A stretch of DNA of 64,000 nt from Acidipropionibacterium jensenii DSM 20535. Lineage in GTDB: Bacteria; Actinomycetota; Actinomycetes; Propionibacteriales; Propionibacteriaceae. The position numbers and the translations under genes were made by a program. The stretch lies in contig NZ_AUDD01000003.1 of assembly GCF_000425285.1 (NCBI RefSeq), positions 62,001-126,000 on the forward strand, given 5' to 3'. Numbering within the stretch: the stretch's first letter is position 1; every line of letters begins with the position of its first letter. Positions 54,733 to 63,262 of this stretch are shown here, piece by piece. The notes beneath the pieces are model-generated. The model was not told the origin of the DNA, did no database searches, and saw only the letters and a program-made list of their open reading frames with translations.

Positions 54733-56084
54733 TGACCGAGTTCATCGTCGCGATCATCATCATCGTTCTGGTGGTGGTTGCCCTTGGATCGTCGGTGAAG
54801 ATCATTCACCAACAGAAGATCGGACTGGTGGAGCGTCTGGGGAAGTTCCACCGGCGTCTCAATCCGGGACCGCATCTCGTGGTCCCCGTCATCGACAAGG
54901 TCCAGTACAACCTGGACATGCGAGAGCAGGTCCAGCCCTTCCCGCCCCAGGGTGTCATCACCGAGGACAACCTGATGGTCAACATCGACTCGGTGATCTA
55001 CTTCCAGATCGTCGATCCCGAGCGTGCCGCCTACGAGGCGCAGTCCTACCGGACCGCCATCGAGCAGCTCACCATGACCACCCTGCGCAACATCATCGGC
55101 GGGATGGACATGGAGGCCGCGCTCACCTCGCGCGAGGAGATCAACCAGAAGCTGCGGTCGGTCCTCGACGAGGCCACCGGCAAGTGGGGCATCAAGGTCA
55201 ACCGTGTCGAGCTGAGGGCCATCGAGCCGCCGCCCACCATCCGTGACGCGATGGAGAAGGGGGCTCGCGCCGAACGCGACAAGCGGGCCGCGATCCTGCT
55301 GGCCGAGGGCCAGCGTCAGTCCCAGATCCTGGCCGCCGGCGGCGACCGGGAGTCGGCGATCCTGAGGGCCCAGGGCGACCGGGAGGCTCAGGTGCTGCGC
55401 GCCCAGGCCGACCGTCAGGCCCAGATGCTGAGGTCGGAAGGCGAGGCCCAGGCCATCACCACCGTGTTCAACGCGATCCACGCCGGTCAGCCCGATCAGG
55501 GGCTGCTGGCCTATCAGTACATGCAGATGCTGCCCACCCTGGCGCGTGGGGACGCCAACAAGGTGTGGATCGTCCCGAGCGAGCTGAACGACGCCCTGCG
55601 CGGACTCGGTCAGATGGTCGGTGACGGCGACAACCGCAAGCCGACCTACCAGACCGCCGACCCCTCCTCCTTCGACCAGCCGAAGAAGGTCGACGTGATG
55701 GCGGAGATCGCCCAGCAGAAGGAGGACGAGCGGGCGCAGTCCGACGCCACCGTCCAGCAGGCCATCGAGGAGGCCGCGAAGCTGGAGAACCCCGGCCTGA
55801 GCACCGGGCCCAAGACCGCGCCGTCGGTCGGTCGTGGACCCTCGACCGCGCTGCCCGGATCGTCCAAGGGCGGCCACACGCCGGCCGATCAGCAGGCCCA
55901 GGGGCCGATGGGTGGTCTCTACCAGACCGGCTGGGGCACCCCGCAGAGCCAGCCGACCCCGCCTCCCCAGCGCCCGCAGGCCCCGCAGGCCCCCCAGGCC
56001 CCCCAGGCCCCCCAGGGCCCGCAGCCGGACCAGGGTCAGCCTCCCCAGCAGCCCTTCAACCCTCGTGGCGGCGACCAGGGCTGA
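54732..56084 (+). CDS. SPFH/Band 7 (stomatin-like) membrane protein
   Basis: A 450-residue protein with one N-terminal helix (4-20), a Band 7 domain (about 25-185: GLVERLGKFHR, NLDMREQ, DSVIYFQI) and a Glu/Arg/Ala coiled coil (about 170-240). It ends in a long Pro/Gln tail with repeated PQA. SPFH-NfeD pairs organise membrane domains and quality control. Length exceeds QmcA (305 residues) by the tail. Confidence 0.92.
   Translation: MTEFIVAIIIIVLVVVALGSSVKIIHQQKIGLVERLGKFHRRLNPGPHLVVPVIDKVQYNLDMREQVQPFPPQGVITEDNLMVNIDSVIYFQIVDPERAAYEAQSYRTAIEQLTMTTLRNIIGGMDMEAALTSREEINQKLRSVLDEATGKWGIKVNRVELRAIEPPPTIRDAMEKGARAERDKRAAILLAEGQRQSQILAAGGDRESAILRAQGDREAQVLRAQADRQAQMLRSEGEAQAITTVFNAIHAGQPDQGLLAYQYMQMLPTLARGDANKVWIVPSELNDALRGLGQMVGDGDNRKPTYQTADPSSFDQPKKVDVMAEIAQQKEDERAQSDATVQQAIEEAAKLENPGLSTGPKTAPSVGRGPSTALPGSSKGGHTPADQQAQGPMGGLYQTGWGTPQSQPTPPPQRPQAPQAPQAPQAPQGPQPDQGQPPQQPFNPRGGDQG
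55975..56020 (+). repeat. 9-bp repeats encoding Pro-Gln-Ala in the SPFH tail
   Basis: CCCCAGGCC-type units repeat about five times in frame. Confidence 0.8.
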
Positions 56085-56150
56085 GGTCGCGGGCGGGATC
56101 GGGGTCGCCCCGGACCGCTCGCAGGAGCACTCGTCACAGCGCGTTCAGAT

Positions 56151-56179
56151 GCACCCCGGGGGCTCAGCCCCCGGGGTGC
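56151..56179. terminator. Terminator overlapping the SBF-transporter stop
   Basis: 12-bp perfect stem GCACCCCGGGGG/CCCCCGGGGTGC, 5-nt loop. The reverse-strand stop codon (56164-56166) lies within the loop, so the stem encodes that protein's last residues; it also follows the SPFH gene. Confidence 0.8.
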
Positions 56180-57156
56180 TGCGCGTCCCACTGCTGTCGG
56201 TAGCGTTCGGCGATCCAGCCGCAGGCGATGAGCTGGGCCATGTGGAAGATCATCAGCGGCAGCACGATGAGTCCGACCGGCTGGCCGGTGAACAGCACGG
56301 TGGCCATCGGCAGGCCGGTGGCCAGCGACTTCTTGGTCCCGCAGAACTGGATCGCCACCCGGTCGGCCCGGGGGAAGTGCAGCCATCCGCTCAGCGCCCA
56401 GGTGAGCCACAGCATCACCGCCAGCAGGACCAGGCAGATGAGGACCGTCAAGGCCAGCTGCGGGCCGCTGGTGATCGACCAGATGTGCTCGCGCATCCCC
56501 GAGGAGAAGGCGGAGTAGACCACCACGAGGATGACGCCGTTGTCGACGAACTTGAGGGGCTTGCGGTGCTCGGTGACGAAGCGGGCGGTCAGCGGGCGTG
56601 AGAGCTGCCCGAGGACGAAGGGCAGCAGGATCTGCAGGGCGACGTCGAGAATCGACGAGGCGGAGATGGTGACCCCGGAGTGCGAGGAGACCAGCAGGAA
56701 TGCCAGCACCGGGGTGATGAAGGTCCCCAGCAGGTTGGAGGTGGTCGCCGAGACGATGGCCCCGGGGACGTTGCCGTGGGCGATCGAGGTGAAGTTGATC
56801 GAGGACTGGACCGTCGAGGGGACCAGACACACCCACAGCAGCCCCAGGTAGAGCAGCGGCGAGATGGCCCACGGCACCAGGAGCTGCAGGAGGATGCCGA
56901 TCAGCGGGAAGACGATGAAGGTGCACCCCAGGATCGTCAGGTGCAGTCGCCAGTGGGTGAGCCCGGCCAGCGTCTCGCTGGGTTGCAGGCGGGCGCCGTA
57001 GAGCAGGAAGAGCCAGAAGACCAGCACGTTGACCAGTCCGTCGACCACCGGGACTCCCGCCCCGCGGGCCGGCAGGACACTGGCGATGAGGGCGGAGGCG
57101 ACGATGCCCACCAGGAACCAGTTGATCTGATGGTGCCGGCCGGGAGTCTGGGTCAC
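56164..57156 (-). CDS. Bile acid:sodium symporter (SBF-like) family transporter
   Basis: A 330-residue protein with about nine or ten helices. LVPSTVQSSINFTSIAHGN and FCGTKKSLATGLPMA are hallmarks of the SBF-like (YfeH/RCH) group. Substrate unknown. GTG 57156 is chosen because TAGGGT sits 6 nt before it; GTG 57162, two codons earlier, would overlap the promoter. Confidence 0.9.
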   Translation of the reverse strand: MTQTPGRHHQINWFLVGIVASALIASVLPARGAGVPVVDGLVNVLVFWLFLLYGARLQPSETLAGLTHWRLHLTILGCTFIVFPLIGILLQLLVPWAISPLLYLGLLWVCLVPSTVQSSINFTSIAHGNVPGAIVSATTSNLLGTFITPVLAFLLVSSHSGVTISASSILDVALQILLPFVLGQLSRPLTARFVTEHRKPLKFVDNGVILVVVYSAFSSGMREHIWSITSGPQLALTVLICLVLLAVMLWLTWALSGWLHFPRADRVAIQFCGTKKSLATGLPMATVLFTGQPVGLIVLPLMIFHMAQLIACGWIAERYRQQWDAQHPGG

Positions 57157-57168
57157 CCGCACACCCTA
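57157..57168 (-). promoter_or_regulatory. Leaderless-type promoter of the SBF transporter
   Basis: TAGGGT (57168-57163 reverse), 6 nt, then GTG 57156. Confidence 0.55.
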
Positions 57169-57238
57169 TTCTCGCGGGCCCGGTTCCCGACCGGCCCTCC
57201 GGGAGGTCCGTCTCCCCAGACCAGGGCGCAGAGGGCTC

Positions 57239-57250
57239 TAGGCTGTCGGG
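57239..57250 (+). promoter_or_regulatory. Leaderless-type promoter of the SPOUT methyltransferase
   Basis: TAGGCT (57239-57244), 6 nt, then GTG 57251. Confidence 0.6.
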
Positions 57251-58066
57251 GTGGCTCGATTCGTGACGATTGACGACTCCCAGGACCCCCGGCTCGCCGA
57301 CTACGTGAGTCTGCGCGACGTCAACCTCCGCCGGAGTCTGGAGGCCGCCGAGGGACTGTTCATCGCCGAGGGGGCCAAGATCATCCGGCGTGGCGCCGAG
57401 GCGGGCTACCGTCCGCGCTCCTACCTGCTGGCGCCGCGGTGGATCGACGGGCTGCGGGATCTTCTGGACGCCGTCGACGTGCCGGTCTACGTCGTGACCG
57501 AGGAACTGGCCGAGAAGGTCACCGGGTTCCACGTCCACCGGGGTGCGCTGGCGTCGATGGAGCGGGTGACCCGCTGGTCGGAGGCCGATCTGATGTCGGC
57601 CGACCGTCTGGTGGTCTGCGAGGACATCGTCGACCACACCAATGTGGGGGCGATCATCCGGTGCGCCGCCGGACTGGGCTGGGACGGCGTCCTGCTGGCC
57701 CCCAGGGCCGCCGATCCGCTGTACCGCAGGGCCATCAAGACGTCGATGGGGACGGTCTTCGCGCTTCCCTGGGCCCGCCTGTCGGACTGGCGTCAGGGCC
57801 TGGGCCACCTCAAGGAGCACGGTTTCACGATCGCCGCGATGGCGCTCAGCGATGACTCGGTGAGTCTCGACGAGTTCGCCGCACAGCTGCGCTCCCGGCC
57901 CCGCAAGGTGGCCCTGCTGATGGGGACCGAGGGGGCCGGGCTGTCCTCCCACTGGGTGAACCAGGCCGATGTCGTGGTGCGCATCCCGATGCACCACGGC
58001 GTCGACTCCCTCAATGTGGCGGCGGCCGCCGCGGTGGCCTGCTACGCACTCGGCCCCGTGCACTAG
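57251..58066 (+). CDS. SPOUT (TrmH/RlmB family) RNA 2'-O-methyltransferase
   Basis: A 271-residue protein with an N-terminal L30e-like substrate-binding domain (about 1-110) and the knotted SPOUT domain. Motif 1 is DHTNVGAIIRCA with the catalytic Arg/Asn, motif 2 LLMGTEGAGLS, motif 3 IPMHHGVDSLNVAAA. It could act on rRNA or tRNA; the exact target is unclear. Confidence 0.9.
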   Translation: MARFVTIDDSQDPRLADYVSLRDVNLRRSLEAAEGLFIAEGAKIIRRGAEAGYRPRSYLLAPRWIDGLRDLLDAVDVPVYVVTEELAEKVTGFHVHRGALASMERVTRWSEADLMSADRLVVCEDIVDHTNVGAIIRCAAGLGWDGVLLAPRAADPLYRRAIKTSMGTVFALPWARLSDWRQGLGHLKEHGFTIAAMALSDDSVSLDEFAAQLRSRPRKVALLMGTEGAGLSSHWVNQADVVVRIPMHHGVDSLNVAAAAAVACYALGPVH

Positions 58067-58112
58067 CAGCAGACGTCCTCCCGGAGGGATCCGGCCCGAG
58101 AGGACCGGGGCC

Positions 58113-58715
58113 TCAGCCCTTGGGGTGGACCGGCCAGTCCTCGGGGAAGAGGTGGTCGAGGTTCTCGTGCTGCTCGTCGAGCTTGCGCCGGGAGCGCTTG
58201 GAGAGCCGGTCGCCGAAGACGATCCCGTTGCAGTGGTCGGTCTCGTGCTGGAGACACCGGGCGAAGTAGCCGGCTCCGGTGACCGACAGCGGGGTGCCCC
58301 AGGGGTCCTGACCGGTGCAGGTCGCCAGATCGGGGCGGGCCAGCGGCTGGAACCCGCCCGGCCAGGACAGGCAGCCCTCGTCGACCGAGACGAGATTGCG
58401 GTCACGGCCGGTGGGCAGGGTGACCTGCGGGTTGCAGATCGCGCCCTTGTGGACCACCCCGTCGTCGTCGGGGCAGTTGTAGATGAACAGGGACAGACTC
58501 AGCCCGACCTGGGTGGCGGCCAGGCCGACGCCGTCGGCGGCCGCGTTGGTGACGAACATGTCGCGGATCAGCTCGTGGAGGTCATCGTCGAAGTCGGTGA
58601 CCGGCTGGGTGCTGGCGTGCAGCACCGGTTCGCTCCACCGGGTCACCCGTCGCAGTGTCCCGCCGGTGAACAGTTCTGCCCACCTGGGATCGTCGGTCGG
58701 GGTGTGCTCGCGCAT
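58113..58715 (-). CDS. def: Peptide deformylase
   Basis: Removes the formyl group from nascent N-termini. The 200-residue product has the three motifs GVGLAATQVG (62-71), EGCLSWPG (metal ligand Cys115) and HETDH (His157, Glu158, His161). The motif EGCLSWPG has Trp where E. coli has Leu-Ser-Ile/Val-Pro-Gly, a type III-like or actinobacterial variant. GAGGAG precedes ATG 58715. Confidence 0.94.
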   Translation of the reverse strand: MREHTPTDDPRWAELFTGGTLRRVTRWSEPVLHASTQPVTDFDDDLHELIRDMFVTNAAADGVGLAATQVGLSLSLFIYNCPDDDGVVHKGAICNPQVTLPTGRDRNLVSVDEGCLSWPGGFQPLARPDLATCTGQDPWGTPLSVTGAGYFARCLQHETDHCNGIVFGDRLSKRSRRKLDEQHENLDHLFPEDWPVHPKG

Positions 58716-58783
58716 GAAAACTCCTCAGGCTGTTCCGATTCGCCCGCCCGATTCTGCCACCAGTGCCCCTCTCCACACATTTT

Positions 58784-59851
58784 CTAGACAGTGACGCCGA
58801 CCAGGACGTGGGTGGCCTCGGGAAGATCGAGGGACAGCCGCTGCCGCCAGCCCTGGGGCCCTCGGGTGAAGCAGGAGACCGTTCCGGCGTCCTGCTGGGC
58901 CACCCAGACGCGGTCACCGTCGAGGGTGAGATCGCGCGGTGCGATGCCGCCGCAGTCGAACTCCTCGGCCACCCCCAGCTGCCCCGACCAGGTCGTGAGG
59001 GACCGCGCCCCGGTGATCACCGAGACGGTGCCGACCAGCCGGTTGGCGACCAGCAGGGTGCCGTCGGAGCGGGCCACCAGGCCCGACGGCTGGGAACGGC
59101 CGCGCAGGGAGGCCGCCACGGGTTCGTGGGGATGCCAGTCCTTGGCCCAGACGTCGTCCCCGGCGCGGCGGGTCCAGGTGAGCAGGCTGCCCGACAGCTC
59201 CCCGCAGACCGTGAGGACCTGGAGGCGCCCCGCGGTGGTGAGGACCAGGTGACGCGGTCCGAATCCGGCCGGAGTCTCGATGCTGCCGATCTGCTCCAGC
59301 CCGGCGGGACCGTACTTGAGGATCCGGATCTGGTCGGTGCCGAGATCGGTGACGGCCAGGTGCCCACGGTCCAACCAGGTCACCTGGTGGGCGTGCGGAG
59401 CCTCCTGGCGGGAGGCGACCGGCCCATGACCGGTGAACTGCAGGCGCGCCACCTGCCGGGGACCGGACCGCCAGGAGTCGAGCTCGATGACACTGACCTC
59501 CCCGGAGCCGTAGTGGGCCACCGCCAGGAGACGTCCGGTCGGGTCGGCCGCGGCGTGGCATGGGAGCCCTCCGCCCAGATCCAGCTCGGCGGCGACCGAC
59601 AGGTCGCCCGACCGCACCAGCCACAGCCGGGAGTCGCGCTCCCCGATCACCGCCAGCATGCTGCCCAGCGGCACGATCCAGGAGGCGTCGCCGAGGGCCA
59701 CCTGGCCGGTGGCGGTGGCAGTGAGCTCGGCACGGGGATCTGGCAGGCCGTGGTCGTCGCACGGGGCCTCGACCTCCCAGCTGGAGAGTCCGCCGGGCCC
59801 GGCCGCAGTGCTGTAGCCGCTGGCCAGGACGGGGGTGCGCAGCATGGTCAT
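58784..59851 (-). CDS. Lactonase (beta-propeller) family protein
   Basis: A 355-residue protein resembling the PF10282 seven-bladed lactonase family (HAAADPTGRLLAVAHYGSGEVSV; HAHQVTWL; GFGPRHLVLT), whose known member is 6-phosphogluconolactonase of the YbhE type. A Pgl of the other class is encoded at 21876, so this one may act on another lactone. ATG 59851 has TAGTCT 6 nt upstream. Confidence 0.88.
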   Translation of the reverse strand: MTMLRTPVLASGYSTAAGPGGLSSWEVEAPCDDHGLPDPRAELTATATGQVALGDASWIVPLGSMLAVIGERDSRLWLVRSGDLSVAAELDLGGGLPCHAAADPTGRLLAVAHYGSGEVSVIELDSWRSGPRQVARLQFTGHGPVASRQEAPHAHQVTWLDRGHLAVTDLGTDQIRILKYGPAGLEQIGSIETPAGFGPRHLVLTTAGRLQVLTVCGELSGSLLTWTRRAGDDVWAKDWHPHEPVAASLRGRSQPSGLVARSDGTLLVANRLVGTVSVITGARSLTTWSGQLGVAEEFDCGGIAPRDLTLDGDRVWVAQQDAGTVSCFTRGPQGWRQRLSLDLPEATHVLVGVTV

Positions 59852-59863
59852 GGCCGAAGACTA
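59852..59863 (-). promoter_or_regulatory. Leaderless-type promoter of the lactonase gene
   Basis: TAGTCT (59863-59858 reverse), 6 nt, then ATG 59851. Confidence 0.6.
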
Positions 59864-59919
59864 CGACCTCCAGCGTGTCCACCGGCGGGCCGCTCGAGCC
59901 GCGGGCCACAGTGGAGGCG

Positions 59920-60837
59920 ATGACACTCCCCGCCGCGCTGACCGTCCCGCTGGAGGACTTCTGCGTCCACCTCAGAGCGGATCTGCGCCGCTCCCCGCGC
60001 ACCGTCACCGCCTACCGCACCGACCTGGAGTCTCTGTTCGACCACGCCGCCGACAACGGCGTGACCCGGCTGGCGGAGATCGACGTCTCGGCCCTGCGGT
60101 CCTGGCTGGCCGACGGTCGCGGTGCCGCAGAGGCACCGGCGACCCTTCAGCGGCACTGGGCCAGTGCCAGAGTGTTCTTCCGCTGGGCCTGCGCCGAGGG
60201 GCTGATCGGTGTCGATCCGGCCGCCCGGCTCAAGGCGGCCAAGGTTCCCCGCCGGCTGCCTCGCACCCTGGGCGTCGACCAGGCGCGACGCCTCCTCGAC
60301 GACGCGGTGGCATCGGCGAGCACCGACGACTCACCGCAGGGGGCCAGGGATGCGGCGATTCTCGAGGTGCTCTACGGGTCCGGCATCCGGGTGGGGGAGT
60401 TGTGCGGACTGGACCTGAGCTCCCTGGACCGGGCACGCGACACCCTCCGGGTGCTCGGCAAGGGGTCGAAGGAGCGCACCGTCCCGCTCGGCGATCCCGG
60501 CTGGCGGGCGATCGACGGCTGGCTGTCCAGGCGGTCCGAGTGGCAGACGGCGTCCTCCGGCCAGGCCCTCTTCCTGGGCGCCCGCGGAGCCAGGATCGAT
60601 CCCCGGGTGGTGCGCCGGATGGTGCACCAGCATCTGCGGTCCGAACCCGGTTTCCCCGATCTGGGCCCTCACGGGCTGCGTCACGCGATGGCGACCCACC
60701 TGCTGGAGGGGGGAGCGGACCTGCGCACCGTCCAGGAGATCCTCGGCCACGAGTCCCTGGCGACCACGCAGATCTACACCCACGTCTCGACCGAGCGGCT
60801 CAGACGCGCCTTCAACCAGGCCCATCCGAGGGCTTGA
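59920..60837 (+). CDS. xerC: Site-specific tyrosine recombinase XerC
   Basis: With XerD resolves chromosome dimers at dif. The 305-residue product has a SAM-like N-terminal domain and catalytic Arg157 (GSGIRVGEL), Lys near 181-184 (GKGSKER), HGLRH (His251, Arg254), His277 and Tyr286 (TQIYTH). The position upstream of rpsB-tsf is typical of actinobacterial xerC, so this is not a phage integrase. GGAGG precedes ATG 59920; GTG 59875 is possible. Confidence 0.92.
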   Translation: MTLPAALTVPLEDFCVHLRADLRRSPRTVTAYRTDLESLFDHAADNGVTRLAEIDVSALRSWLADGRGAAEAPATLQRHWASARVFFRWACAEGLIGVDPAARLKAAKVPRRLPRTLGVDQARRLLDDAVASASTDDSPQGARDAAILEVLYGSGIRVGELCGLDLSSLDRARDTLRVLGKGSKERTVPLGDPGWRAIDGWLSRRSEWQTASSGQALFLGARGARIDPRVVRRMVHQHLRSEPGFPDLGPHGLRHAMATHLLEGGADLRTVQEILGHESLATTQIYTHVSTERLRRAFNQAHPRA

Positions 60838-60846
60838 GCGGGTCGC

Positions 60847-61914
60847 TCAACGCGACAGGTGCGGCAGCGGGTCGACCGGGGTACCGTTGCGCTCCATCCC
60901 CAGGTGGAGGTGGCAGCCGGTCGAGAAGCCGGTGCTGCCCACCCGGCCGATGGGCTGGCCGCGCAGCACCACCGCTCCGGCCGCGGTGCCCGGACCCGAC
61001 AGATGGTTGTAGGTGGTCGCCAGACGCGATCCCGACACCGTCCCGTGGTCGACGACCACCCGGTACCCCCAGGCCGGGTGGTACCCGGAGTAGGACACCC
61101 GTCCGGTGGCCGCGGCACGGATCGGGGTGCCGCAGGGGGAGGCGAGATCCACCCCGTCGTGGAGCTTCCACACTCCCCGGACGGGGTGGTGACGCATCCC
61201 GAAGACCGAGGAGACCGGGCCCGGGACGGGCCTGAGGAAGGAGCCTGGCTGACCGGCTCCGGTGGCCAGCGGCATGCCGATCCCCTGATCGGGGACCGAC
61301 CGGGGCGGCGGGGGAGGCCGACGGGGCCGGTGACCCTCGGGGTACAGGCGCACCGTCGCGCCGGGATCACCGGAACCCAGCAGAGACATCGGATCCTGGT
61401 AGCTCCTGCCGTTGATCAGCCCCCAGTGCAGGCACGGCCGGGAGCAGTGCCTGAACTCGGCCAGGGTCCCGATGATCTGGCCGACCACGACCGGTTGGCC
61501 GACCCGCACCGAGGGGCTGACCGGCAGGTGGCTGATGCGGCGGCCGTCTGCCATCTGCACCACCACGACCGGGCGGCCCGCCACCATGCCGGCCACCGTC
61601 ACCACCCCCGCTCGCACCGCTGTCACCGGGGCGCCGACCGGTGCGGCGATATCAACCCCTCGGTGGCCGGGCAGCCAGTCCCGGGCCGGAGGATCAAAGC
61701 CGTGCAGCACCTCGCCGTCGACCGGTGGTGAGTCGGCTGGAGGAGCTCCGGGACGCGGTGCGGCACCCGCCGAGGAGACGGGCGACATCGCGACATCGGC
61801 CAGCGCCCGGGCCGCGGTGGTCGAGGTGAGCAGCATGGTCAGTGGGACCGCCAGCAGCGCCGAACCGAGGGTGAGCGCCGTGCGTCGAGCCGAGGTGGTG
61901 AAGGGGTGTCTCAT
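60847..61914 (-). CDS. Secreted tandem M23 peptidase-domain protein
   Basis: A 355-residue protein with a signal peptide (about 1-39, ends ARALA) and two M23/LytM domains. Domain 1 (about 70-180) has His84-x3-Asp88 but Cys161-x-His163 in place of His-x-His, so it is probably degenerate, although this Cys is usual in the actinobacterial protein at this locus. Domain 2 (about 232-350) has His252-x3-Asp256 and His335-x-His337 and looks catalytic. A Pro-rich linker joins them. It may cleave or bind peptidoglycan. Convergent with xerC, 9 bp apart. Confidence 0.87.
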   Translation of the reverse strand: MRHPFTTSARRTALTLGSALLAVPLTMLLTSTTAARALADVAMSPVSSAGAAPRPGAPPADSPPVDGEVLHGFDPPARDWLPGHRGVDIAAPVGAPVTAVRAGVVTVAGMVAGRPVVVVQMADGRRISHLPVSPSVRVGQPVVVGQIIGTLAEFRHCSRPCLHWGLINGRSYQDPMSLLGSGDPGATVRLYPEGHRPRRPPPPPRSVPDQGIGMPLATGAGQPGSFLRPVPGPVSSVFGMRHHPVRGVWKLHDGVDLASPCGTPIRAAATGRVSYSGYHPAWGYRVVVDHGTVSGSRLATTYNHLSGPGTAAGAVVLRGQPIGRVGSTGFSTGCHLHLGMERNGTPVDPLPHLSR

Positions 61915-62266
61915 ACTGAACGTCTCGTGGCGCGGGCCCGGATCTGCCGCACCGGGCAGAATCTGTGGACAACTCGTCGCTGCGAGTCGCCGGGACTCCG
62001 GCTCTGGGGACAACTCGCGGAACCACCACCCCCAGACCCGTCGGGCCCCGGATCGAAGTGGCGCCCACCGTGCCCGCGGCATACACTTGGCCCGCAGTCC
62101 GGGCTGTCCCGGACTGACTTCGCATGCGTTCGACTCCCCTGTGGGAGGCCGGAACAACGGTCCCGTCCCGACGGGCAGCTCCCGGCGACGCATCAGGCGG
62201 TGGCGCACCACGTCACCGAACAACCGCCGGCGCGCTGTGGCGCGCCCTGATGAAAGGACGAGCCCC
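61915..62266. promoter_or_regulatory. rpsB upstream region
   Basis: A 352-bp region between the peptidase start and rpsB. It contains a DnaA-box-like TGTGGACAA (61964-61972) and TGGGGACAA (62005-62013), a TACACT -10 (62082-62087), a hairpin with 9-bp arms (62095-62103 and 62108-62116) at the predicted 5' end, and GGCGCG/CGCGCC shortly before the ribosome site. No gene is seen. Confidence 0.5.
62082..62087 (+). promoter_or_regulatory. -10 box of rpsB-tsf
   Basis: TACACT predicts a start near 62094 and a structured leader of about 170 nt. No clear -35. Confidence 0.55.
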
Positions 62267-63226
62267 ATGGCCGTCGTCACCACCCGCCAGCTTCTCGAGA
62301 GCGGCGTCCACTTCGGACACCAGACTCGTCGTTGGAACCCGAAGATGAAGCGCTTCATCTTCACCGAGCGCAACGGCATCTACATCATCGACCTCCACCA
62401 GTCGCTGAGCTACATCGACAAGGCCTACGCCTTCATCAAGAAGACCGTCGCCAATGGTGGCCAGGTTCTTTTCGTGGGCACCAAGAAGCAGGCCCAGGAG
62501 GCCATCGCCGAGCAGGCCGCCCGCGTCGACATGCCCTTCGTCAACCAGCGCTGGCTCGGTGGCATGCTCACCAACTTCCAGACCATCTCCAAGCGGATCG
62601 CCCGGCTCAAGGAGCTCGAGGCGATGGATCTGGAGACCGTGGCCGGCTCCGGACGCACGAAGAAGGAGCTGCTGATGCTCTCTCGTGAGAAGGACAAGCT
62701 GGCCAAGGACCTGGGCGGCATCCGCGACATGCCCAAGACCCCGCAGGCCGTCTGGATCGTCGACACCAAGAAGGAGCACCTGGCCGTCGATGAGGCGCGC
62801 AAGCTGCACATCCCGGTGGTCGCCATCCTCGACACCAACTGCGACCCCGACGAGGTCGACTACGCCATTCCGGGCAACGACGACGCCATTCGCTCCGTCT
62901 CCCTGCTCACCCGGATCATCGCCGACGCCGTCGCCGAGGGCCTGGTGCAGCGCTCCAAGGGCAACGAGTCCGCCGAGAAGGGTTCCGAGGCCGAGCCGAT
63001 GCCCGACTGGGAGCGCGAGCTCCTCGAGGGTTCCGACAAGCCGGCTGACAAGGGCGCCGAGAAGCCTGCCGAGCAGGCCAAGGTCGAGGACGCCGAGACC
63101 GCCGAGAAGAGCGACGCCCAGGCCGAGCAGCTCACCGCCGAGGTCGAGGCTGCTGCTGCCGCCAAGCCGGCCGCTCCGGCCAAGCCCGCCGCCCCGGTTG
63201 CCGAGGCCCCCGCGGAGAACAACTGA
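62267..63226 (+). CDS. rpsB: 30S ribosomal protein S2
   Basis: The 319-residue product starts [19 protein letters not shown] and has [10 protein letters not shown] and [11 protein letters not shown]. After about residue 245 it has an Ala/Lys/Glu/Pro-rich tail of some 70 residues, as in many actinobacterial S2 proteins. AAAGGA precedes ATG 62267. Confidence 0.97.
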   Translation: MAVVTTRQLLESGVHFGHQTRRWNPKMKRFIFTERNGIYIIDLHQSLSYIDKAYAFIKKTVANGGQVLFVGTKKQAQEAIAEQAARVDMPFVNQRWLGGMLTNFQTISKRIARLKELEAMDLETVAGSGRTKKELLMLSREKDKLAKDLGGIRDMPKTPQAVWIVDTKKEHLAVDEARKLHIPVVAILDTNCDPDEVDYAIPGNDDAIRSVSLLTRIIADAVAEGLVQRSKGNESAEKGSEAEPMPDWERELLEGSDKPADKGAEKPAEQAKVEDAETAEKSDAQAEQLTAEVEAAAAAKPAAPAKPAAPVAEAPAENN

Positions 63227-63262
63227 GCCGTCAACCCACACCACGACAGGAATCAATCACAG

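Noticed and set aside
59920-60837. Phage integrase / integrated element at the tyrosine recombinase
   Set aside because: XerC length and motifs, conserved xerC-M23-rpsB-tsf neighbourhood, no tRNA att site or phage genes nearby.
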